A stretch of DNA of 9,364 nucleotides from Proteobacteria bacterium UBA652. GTDB taxonomy: Bacteria > Pseudomonadota > Gammaproteobacteria > Nitrosococcales > Methylophagaceae. Every line of letters begins with the position of its first letter. Position 1 is the stretch's first letter. The stretch is taken from the NCBI GenBank assembly GCA_002299915.1, contig DBOG01000032.1, positions 1-9,364 on the forward strand, read 5' to 3'. Under the pieces are notes generated by a model. The model saw nothing but the letters and a program-made list of their open reading frames with translations, ran no database searches and had not been told where the DNA came from. A program made the translations under genes and the position numbers. This document shows, piece after piece, positions 1 to 5,131 of this stretch.

Positions 1-8
1 AGTTTTAG

Positions 9-84
9 GTCCCCATCGTCTAGAGGCCTAGGACACTGCCCTTTCACGGCGGTAACAGGGGTTCGAACCCCCTTGGGGACGCCA
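9..84 (+). tRNA. tRNA-Glu (anticodon TTC)
   Basis: Complete cloverleaf. The acceptor arm GTCCCCA (9-15) pairs with TGGGGAC (74-80). The anticodon stem CTGCC/GGCGG (36-40/48-52) has one T-G wobble and encloses loop CTTTCAC, with anticodon TTC at 43-45. The T arm has the GGTTCGAACCC core, and the tail is G plus an encoded CCA (81-84). The sequence is very close to E. coli tRNA-Glu. It delivers glutamate to GAA/GAG codons and, as glutamyl-tRNA, also feeds C5-pathway tetrapyrrole synthesis in such bacteria. It appears as a single tRNA here; no rRNA is visible. Confidence 0.98.
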
Positions 85-93
85 TATAAATTG

Positions 94-125
94 AGGGCTT
101 GCAACAGAATTGCAGGCCCTTTTTT
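94..125 (+). terminator. intrinsic terminator of tRNA-Glu
   Basis: AGGGCTTGCAA (94-104) pairs with TTGCAGGCCCT (110-120) over 11 positions with one T-G wobble. The loop is the five bases CAGAA, and T120-T125 forms the U-run. It starts ten bases after the CCA end, so it ends the tRNA transcript and separates it from the structured region and mscL downstream. Confidence 0.9.
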
Positions 126-144
126 ATGTCTAACGCACACTACA

Positions 145-172
145 TTTATTTTTAGGGTATGATTAACATAAT
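145..172 (+). promoter_or_regulatory. possible sigma70 promoter upstream of the structured element
   Basis: CATAAT (167-172) matches five of six bases of the -10 consensus. A poor -35 (TTTATT, 145-150) lies 16 bases upstream. The expected start near 179-180 would be about ten bases before the structured element at 190. The -10 lies inside an imperfect palindrome (156-178), which would suit a repressor site. The -35 is weak, so this is a suggestion only. Confidence 0.25.
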
Positions 173-178
173 TATACC
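156..178. repeat. imperfect palindrome, operator-like
   Basis: GGTAT (156-160) and ATACC (174-178) are inverted copies, and inside them ATTA (162-165) and TAAT (169-172) are inverted around ACA. This gives nine paired positions per arm with one mismatch (161/173). It is AT-rich and has no T-run on either strand, so it looks more like a dyad protein-binding site than a terminator. It overlaps the candidate -10 at 167-172. The protein that would bind is unknown. Confidence 0.4.
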
Positions 179-189
179 GTAACTGTTTC

Positions 190-322
190 GGTGGGTGCGC
201 ATAAACAAAGAGAGTCAGCGTTCTAGTCCCCTCCTTGTCTAGGCGCTGTGCAACTGGTTTTCCTCCTTTTTGTCCAGTCGCAGTTTGTGCACACCCACCT
301 CCTTATTCCTGCAAAACCTCCT
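190..322. ncRNA. candidate structured RNA with four CCTCCT (GGAGG) motifs
   Basis: The closing helix P1 pairs 190-206 with 283-299 over 17 positions (15 Watson-Crick, one wobble, one mismatch). Inside it are two adjacent hairpins. The first has stem 216-220/244-248 plus 223-226/239-242 and a loop at 227-238. The second has stem 249-257/274-282 with one mismatch and a loop at 258-273. Both loops show CCTCCTT, and two more CCTCCT copies follow the helix (298-303 and 317-322). As plus-strand RNA the loops are anti-Shine-Dalgarno, resembling in concept Xanthomonas sX13 and the neisserial sibling sRNAs. As minus-strand RNA the loops read AAGGAGG, similar to CsrA/RsmA-binding sponge RNAs. The wobble/mismatch pattern does not decide the strand. 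No good terminator follows on either strand, so it could also be an mscL leader. I do not recognise it as a named family. Confidence 0.45.
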
Positions 323-354
323 ATTTCTTGACCTTTTATGGCATACTGCTTAAC

Positions 355-382
355 GGTGATGTGCTATGCATCGCTTTCATTT
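355..382 (+). terminator. weak hairpin with T-rich tail before mscL
   Basis: GTGATG (356-361) pairs with CATCGC (369-374) with one wobble and a seven-base loop, followed by TTTCATTT. This is the only terminator-like structure between the CCTCC element and mscL. The stem is short and the tail is interrupted, so it could end a plus-strand small RNA or mean nothing. Confidence 0.2.
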
Positions 383-413
383 AACCTAAAAAAACTATTT
401 AAGGAATATATTC

Positions 414-803
414 ATGGGTATGTTGTCAGAATTTAAAGATTTTGCCATTAAAGGCAATGTGGTTGATATGGCAGTCGGTGTCGTAATCGGTGCTGCTTTT
501 GGTAAAATTGTCGCCTCTTTTGTTGGTGATATTATTATGCCAATTATAGGCACATTGGTAGGTGGCGTTAATTTCACAGATTTGGTGTACACACTTAAAG
601 AAGCAGTGGGTGAAACGGCTGCAGTAACCATTAACTATGGTGCATTTATACAAACGATGTTTGACTTCCTGATCATCGCAGCAGCTATCTTTATGGTTGT
701 TAAAGCGATCAACAATGCGAAGAAGAAAGAAGAAGAAGCACCTTCTGAGCCTCCTAAAGAAGAAGTATTGTTAACTGAAATACGGGATCTATTGAAAAAA
801 TAA
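414..803 (+). CDS. mscL: large-conductance mechanosensitive channel MscL
   Basis: Pentameric inner-membrane channel that opens under membrane tension and releases solutes during hypo-osmotic shock. The 129-residue protein is close to the E. coli length (136) and matches it along its whole length. It has the N-terminal amphipathic stretch (EFKDFAIKGNVVD, residues 6-18), the pore-lining TM1 with GVVIGAAFGKIV (about 22-33) continuing to IIMPIIGTLVGG, and a periplasmic loop (about 52-75). TM2 follows (FIQTMFDFLIIAAAIFMVV, about 78-96), then a charged linker KKKEEE and the conserved C-terminal helix EEVLLTEIRDLLKK. The ATG at 414 has AAGGA at 401-405, eight bases upstream. A second ATG at 420 is possible but less well placed. 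It converges on lptG, and a shared terminator follows. Its 5' side carries the CCTCC-rich element, so leader control is possible but unproven. Confidence 0.97.
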   Translation: MGMLSEFKDFAIKGNVVDMAVGVVIGAAFGKIVASFVGDIIMPIIGTLVGGVNFTDLVYTLKEAVGETAAVTINYGAFIQTMFDFLIIAAAIFMVVKAINNAKKKEEEAPSEPPKEEVLLTEIRDLLKK

Positions 804-822
804 TGTCGCTTCTAAAGCAAAC

Positions 823-854
823 AAAAGCGCGTTAGGAAACTAGCGCGCTTTTTT
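823..854. terminator. bidirectional terminator between mscL and lptG
   Basis: A thirteen-pair stem (823-835 with 840-852, one T-G wobble) has the GC core GCGCG/CGCGC and a stable GAAA tetraloop (836-839). On the plus strand it ends in a T-run (849-854) and terminates mscL. On the minus strand the A-run at 823-826 becomes the T-run for lptG. The lptG stop codon (853-855) overlaps the end of the plus-strand T-run. Confidence 0.92.
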
Positions 855-1917
855 AATGCACGCGCCGCATTAATATAATCCCCAGCCCTGCAAATAAAAA
901 TGTCGGCAAGGCCGCACTCATAAATGGCCATAAGCCGAAAACTAATCCCATATGCTGAAACATTTGATTAAATAAATGGAAGCCTATACCCGCTAGTGCC
1001 CCTGCCAGAATACGCCCACCAATCGGGCTACTGCGTAGTGGCCCAAAGATAAATGGCACCGCAATAAACACCATCACCGCCGCACTTAAGGGCATCATCA
1101 GCTTACTCCAAAAAGCCAATTGATAGCGATTACTTGCTTGCTGGTTGGCTTTAAGATATTGGATATAATCTAATAAACTCCACACCGGCAAAAACTCTGG
1201 GGGAACAACGACCACATTCAACATCCCCGGATTCAGTGTTGATTGCCATTGCTGTGTTGCCTCAGACTGAACCTGTATACTCCGTTCATCAATTCGGCTG
1301 TGGACCACTTGCTCTAGGATCCATACTTCACTATTATGGCTTGCTTGTTCTGCTTTTGATATCTTGCGTAAACGTTGTTGATCGTCAAATTGATAAATTG
1401 AGATCCCTTTAAATTGCCCATTCGGTAAAATATACTCAATATGATTGAAATGGTTACCATCTCGTGTCCAGAATCCATAGTTGGATTGCATGCTTACCGT
1501 GCCAGTCTGGGCAAGCGATTGAAATGTTTGGGCTTTTTGTTCTGTGATGGGCCTCACAACTTCCCCCATAAATAATGCAACTATAAACAAAACCACGGCC
1601 ACTAATATGACCGCACTATTAATTTTACCCATTGATAAACCCGCCGCCCGCATCACTACTAATTCACTTTGACTGGCTAAATTACCTAAGCCAACCACAC
1701 TACCCAATAATGCCGCAATGGGCAGTAGTTCGTAGATCCGTTTTGGCATTGATAAGCTAATATAGCGAGCAATTTCAGCCAAGCCATATTCACCCTTACC
1801 GAGATCTTCAAGCTCGGTCACAAAATCAATAAAAGTATATAAGGCCAATAATACGGCGAGCACCAATGCCGTGCTCGCTAAAATAGTGCTGGCAATATAA
1901 CGGGTTAAGACACGCAT
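853..1917 (-). CDS. lptG: LPS export ABC transporter permease LptG
   Basis: One of the two membrane subunits of LptB2FG. This complex uses ATP to extract lipopolysaccharide from the inner membrane and pass it to LptC and the LptA bridge. At 354 residues it is near the usual length (about 360). Layout: TM1 about 8-33, then the hydrophobic pair about 63-82 and 100-122 with the coupling segment SQSELVVMRAAGLS (82-95) between them. A periplasmic beta-jellyroll follows (about 125-265), and then three C-terminal membrane segments (about 268-292, 300-330, 332-350). The segment PFIFGPLRSSPIGGRILAG (288-306) is characteristic of LptG rather than LptF. The ATG shares its A with the lptF stop (TAATG), indicating translational coupling and an lptF-lptG operon. 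It ends in the bidirectional terminator shared with mscL. Confidence 0.96.
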   Translation of the reverse strand: MRVLTRYIASTILASTALVLAVLLALYTFIDFVTELEDLGKGEYGLAEIARYISLSMPKRIYELLPIAALLGSVVGLGNLASQSELVVMRAAGLSMGKINSAVILVAVVLFIVALFMGEVVRPITEQKAQTFQSLAQTGTVSMQSNYGFWTRDGNHFNHIEYILPNGQFKGISIYQFDDQQRLRKISKAEQASHNSEVWILEQVVHSRIDERSIQVQSEATQQWQSTLNPGMLNVVVVPPEFLPVWSLLDYIQYLKANQQASNRYQLAFWSKLMMPLSAAVMVFIAVPFIFGPLRSSPIGGRILAGALAGIGFHLFNQMFQHMGLVFGLWPFMSAALPTFLFAGLGIILMRRVH

Positions 1918-3059
1918 TATACGGTTTCCTCAGCTTGTGCCATACGCCGACGCATACGCTGAGATTGCCAGCGTGGCAAGGAAAATAGTATATAAACCAA
2001 TAACAACATCAGCAGATGCACCCATATCAATCCTAACCAAGGCGCAATAGATTCTTTTGCAACCCAAGCACGCGTTACCCCCAATAAATTACTGTAAATG
2101 ATATACACTAATATAGCAGAGAAAAAGCCGGTATAGCGGCCACTGCGTGGGCCAGTTTGTGATAACACAATCGCTAATAAGCCCAACACAGCGGTCATCA
2201 CAATCGATGAAATACGCCACTGCAACTCCGCCATCGCCTGCGCATTACCGCGTTGCCACAATGTCTGTGTTGACATCGTGCGATAACGTTCCCTTGCTTT
2301 TGTTATTTCATTGGTCTCGATCAACACCTCATGCCGCGCGAATTCAGCAATCGTAAAAGCACGTTCACCTGCCTCACCTTCATAGCGGTAACCGTCTTCC
2401 AGCACAAGGTAACGATTATGGGTATGAGGATCAATATGAAAATAACCACTTTTAGCGCGTAATATCAAAGGCGGTTCATTTTTTATTTTGATAAAAATAT
2501 CGATCATTTTAGGCGGGGAATCGGTGGTCAATTTCTCCGCATAAAACACCCATCTCCCGTCTCGGCTTTCTTTGAAACTGCCCGCAACCAAGCCTGTCGT
2601 ATCCGCTGCCACCTTGGCTTTTTGCTCCAGCGCTTTTCTATCTGATAAAATATCGGGCACCACCCATAGTGCTAACACAGCAATAACAAGCGCCACCACT
2701 CCCGAAAAAATAAGCACCTGCCTGATCCGTTTTTTAATTCCCAAGCCACAAGCAGACATGACCACTAGTTCATTATCAACATTCATCCTACCCAGCACCA
2801 TCATTACCGCTAAAAAGGCGCTTAATGGCAATAACAAAGTCAGTGCACCTAATGAGCTATAACCCAATAGGCTGAAAATAACTTCATTCGGTAAATTACC
2901 CATGGCAGCTTGTGATAAATACCGCGCAAATCGAGTTGCAATATAAATCAGCCATAAGATACTTAACACAGCCACTAAATTTAGCGCAAACTCGCGTAAC
3001 ACATAGCGGTCAAGCGTAGATAAAATTCGCATCTCAGGTCGAAGTTTGGGCATTATCAC
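1917..3059 (-). CDS. lptF: LPS export ABC transporter permease LptF
   Basis: Partner of LptG in the inner-membrane LptB2FG exporter. The TM1 region is about 24-44, followed by TM2 (about 65-89), the coupling segment NELVVMSACGLGIKK (96-110) and TM3 (about 113-136). The periplasmic jellyroll runs about 140-260, and the C-terminal segments are about 283-301, 309-328 and 341-361. QTGPRSGRYTGFF (301-313) is the LptF-type cytoplasmic loop. The start is uncertain. The longest frame begins at a GTG (3059-3057). An ATG at 3053 follows a weak GAG, and an ATG at 3032 (MRILSTLDRYV) best fits the usual family N-terminus and would give 371 residues. The basic C-terminus (RMRRRMAQ) is cytoplasmic. It is transcribed divergently from pepA, the standard gammaproteobacterial arrangement. 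Confidence 0.95.
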   Translation of the reverse strand: MIMPKLRPEMRILSTLDRYVLREFALNLVAVLSILWLIYIATRFARYLSQAAMGNLPNEVIFSLLGYSSLGALTLLLPLSAFLAVMMVLGRMNVDNELVVMSACGLGIKKRIRQVLIFSGVVALVIAVLALWVVPDILSDRKALEQKAKVAADTTGLVAGSFKESRDGRWVFYAEKLTTDSPPKMIDIFIKIKNEPPLILRAKSGYFHIDPHTHNRYLVLEDGYRYEGEAGERAFTIAEFARHEVLIETNEITKARERYRTMSTQTLWQRGNAQAMAELQWRISSIVMTAVLGLLAIVLSQTGPRSGRYTGFFSAILVYIIYSNLLGVTRAWVAKESIAPWLGLIWVHLLMLLLVYILFSLPRWQSQRMRRRMAQAEETV

Positions 3060-3147
3060 TCGGTCTTGGTTAGAATGTATTATTTCTGGCGAAACAAATC
3101 GCCCTTGCGGTATATTACCACCATATTATTTTAATTTAGGATAAACC
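3060..3147. promoter_or_regulatory. divergent lptF/pepA promoter region with small dyad
   Basis: This 88-base AT-rich gap must hold both promoters. Towards pepA there are two -10 candidates with five of six matches, TATATT (3111-3116) and TATTAT (3124-3129). Only a poor -35 (TGGCGA, 3087-3092) lies 18 bases before the first. A perfect five-base inverted repeat GGCGA/TCGCC (3088-3092/3099-3103) overlaps that -35 and could be an operator. The pepA ribosome site AGGA (3138-3141) lies six bases before its ATG. I see no convincing lptF promoter. Confidence 0.45.
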
Positions 3148-4635
3148 ATGCAATATCTTATCAACCAATCTGTATTGAATACTAACAAAAGCGATTGTCT
3201 TGTCGTCGCCCTGTTTGAAAAAGGCAGAATGAGCCCCAGCGCCGAAGCTGTTGATACACAAATCGGTGGCATTATCAGGCGGATGTTAAATCAAGGTGAT
3301 ATTGATGGTAAAGTGGGTAGCACGTTGATCTTGCATGAAATTGATGGTCTAGCAAGCAAACGCTTATTACTGGTCGGTTGTGGCAAACAAGATGAGACGA
3401 CAGAGCGTCAATTCGACACCCTTATCAGCGCAACGATTAAAGCGCTCAATACCAGTGGCGCAGATGATGCAATAAGTGCGCTGGCAGAAATCAACGTGAA
3501 TAATCGCTCGCTGGCATGGAAAATTCGCCAAATCGTTGCCACCACTGACAATACCTTTTATCGTTATACCCAAACTAAAAGCAGTAAAGATAGCGCACCC
3601 GCTATTACATCACTCAGTCTATTAGTAGATAGCGCAGCCAATAAAACTGAATTAGATATTGCAGCAAAACAAGGTCAAGCAATCGCCAACGGCATGTCTC
3701 TAGCGCGTAATTTAGGGGATCTCCCTGGCAATATTTGCACCCCCACTTATCTAGCCAATAAAGCCGTTGAATTGGGCAAAAAACACGAAAAAATTAACAC
3801 AACGATATTAGATGAAGCTGACATGGCAGAGCTCGGTATGCATTCATTGCTGTCTGTTTCACGAGGCAGTCGTGAGCCAGCCAAATTCATCATTATGAAT
3901 TATCAAGGTGCAGGAAATAATGATAAACCTGTTGTCTTCGTCGGTAAAGGGCTTACTTTCGATGCGGGCGGCATTTCACTTAAACCTGCCCCTGGCATGG
4001 ATGAAATGAAATATGATATGTGTGGCTCAGCCAGTGTATTTGGTACGCTGTCAGCCTGTGCAGAATTAGATTTACCCATCAATGTGATTGGCGTGGTGCC
4101 TAGCTCAGAAAACCTACCTGATGGCGATGCCAATAAACCGGGTGATGTCGTCACCAGCATGGCAGGAAAAACCATTGAAATTTTGAATACCGATGCCGAA
4201 GGTCGATTAATCCTATGTGATGCACTCACTTATAGCGAACGCTTCGAGCCTGCTGCGATTATTGATATTGCCACCTTAACCGGTGCCATCATCGTTGCAT
4301 TAGGCCATCAAACAACAGGCTTAATGGCCAATAACCAAGCTATTGCCGATGAAATTCTGGCAGCCAGCACAGACAGCAATGATAAAGCATGGCAACTGCC
4401 GATTTGGGATGAATATCAACCCCAACTTGATAGCAACTTTGCTGATATGGGCAATATCGGTGGCAAAGGTGCGGGTAGTATTACCGCGGCTTGTTTCTTA
4501 TCTCGTTTCACTGAAAACATGAACTGGGCGCATCTGGATATTGCGGGAACAGCATGGAAATCAGGTGGCAAAGATAAAGGCGCAACCGGTCGACCTGTGC
4601 CCCTATTAGTGCAATTCCTACTGAACCGTATTTAA
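3148..4635 (+). CDS. pepA: leucyl aminopeptidase (M17, PepA)
   Basis: Hexameric cytoplasmic aminopeptidase with two metal ions per active site. It removes N-terminal residues, preferably leucine, from peptides. The 495 residues compare with 503 in E. coli. The less conserved N-terminal domain spans about 1-170. The catalytic domain holds every key residue: K267 and D272 in VGKGLTFDAGG, K279, D290 in KYDMCG, and the signature NTDAEGR with D349, E351 and R353. In E. coli these are K270, D275, K282, D293, D352, E354 and R356. The protein is therefore intact and should be active. In E. coli PepA also binds DNA in Xer recombination and carAB control; whether this one does cannot be told here. The start has AGGA six bases upstream. 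Its stop overlaps the holC start (TAATG), so the two genes are probably co-transcribed and coupled. Confidence 0.98.
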   Translation: MQYLINQSVLNTNKSDCLVVALFEKGRMSPSAEAVDTQIGGIIRRMLNQGDIDGKVGSTLILHEIDGLASKRLLLVGCGKQDETTERQFDTLISATIKALNTSGADDAISALAEINVNNRSLAWKIRQIVATTDNTFYRYTQTKSSKDSAPAITSLSLLVDSAANKTELDIAAKQGQAIANGMSLARNLGDLPGNICTPTYLANKAVELGKKHEKINTTILDEADMAELGMHSLLSVSRGSREPAKFIIMNYQGAGNNDKPVVFVGKGLTFDAGGISLKPAPGMDEMKYDMCGSASVFGTLSACAELDLPINVIGVVPSSENLPDGDANKPGDVVTSMAGKTIEILNTDAEGRLILCDALTYSERFEPAAIIDIATLTGAIIVALGHQTTGLMANNQAIADEILAASTDSNDKAWQLPIWDEYQPQLDSNFADMGNIGGKGAGSITAACFLSRFTENMNWAHLDIAGTAWKSGGKDKGATGRPVPLLVQFLLNRI

Positions 4636-5057
4636 TGACCCGCATTAGCTTCTACATTCTCAACGGTGAAGAAACCCAGGCACGACAAATGTTTGCCTGT
4701 CGCCTGGCTGAAAAAGCATGGAAACAAGGTAATAAAATCTATATTCATACTGATAATGCCGCCGCTAGCAATGAGGTGGATGCCCTCTTATGGTCATTCC
4801 GAGATGATAGCTTTGTGCCCCACCAACTCAATTTAGGCACTGAGGCTGATAGCCCTATTTTAATTGGCCATGATACTCAGCCACCAAAGCTGATGGATTT
4901 ACTGATCAACCTCAGCAATACACAGCCTGATTTTTTTAGTCAGTTTAACCGCATGGCTGAACTACTCGATGATGATGAAACCATCAAACTCGCAGGCCGC
5001 GACCGCTATCGTTATTATCAGCAACATGGTTATGCAATCGAAACGCATAAAATGTGA
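4635..5057 (+). CDS. holC: DNA polymerase III chi subunit HolC
   Basis: Accessory subunit of the replicative clamp loader. In the known complex chi pairs with psi (HolD) and contacts single-strand binding protein, helping hand-over of primed template. At 140 residues it is near E. coli chi (147). The N-terminal strand RISFYIL, the central LLWSFRDDSFVPH (51-63), the segment SPILIGHD (73-80), and the terminal RYRYYQQHGYAIETHKM are all typical of the family. The start overlaps the pepA stop by one base, so no separate ribosome site is needed. Gene order pepA-holC-valS is conserved in Gammaproteobacteria, which supports the assignment of this otherwise fast-evolving protein. Confidence 0.95.
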   Translation: MTRISFYILNGEETQARQMFACRLAEKAWKQGNKIYIHTDNAAASNEVDALLWSFRDDSFVPHQLNLGTEADSPILIGHDTQPPKLMDLLINLSNTQPDFFSQFNRMAELLDDDETIKLAGRDRYRYYQQHGYAIETHKM

Positions 5058-5078
5058 ACCGTCTTTTCCGCCATAGCT

Positions 5079-5093
5079 GCGTTATAATAACGC
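5079..5093 (+). promoter_or_regulatory. possible valS promoter -10 inside a perfect palindrome
   Basis: GCGTTAT (5079-5085) and ATAACGC (5087-5093) are perfect inverted copies around one A, and the centre contains an exact TATAAT (5083-5088). The transcription start would fall near 5095, giving a leader of about 37 bases for valS. No good -35 is present at the right distance (CGTCTT at 5060-5065 with 17-base spacing). This suggests activator dependence or a minor promoter within the pepA-holC-valS unit. Confidence 0.4.
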
Positions 5094-5131
5094 CCCTTAA
5101 TAATACCTAAATATAAAGACAGTAAGCCACC

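Noticed and set aside
61..84. tRNA-Glu 3' end as an integration (att) site
   Set aside because: No second copy of the tRNA 3' end and no integrase gene occur in the window.
328..356. mscL promoter with TTGACC (328-333) and 17-base spacing
   Set aside because: The -35 is good, but the hexamer at the -10 position is TAACGG, a poor match, so it was not listed as a feature.
3903..4229. Minus-strand open frame inside pepA
   Set aside because: It overlaps the metal-binding core of pepA in antisense and has no independent support.
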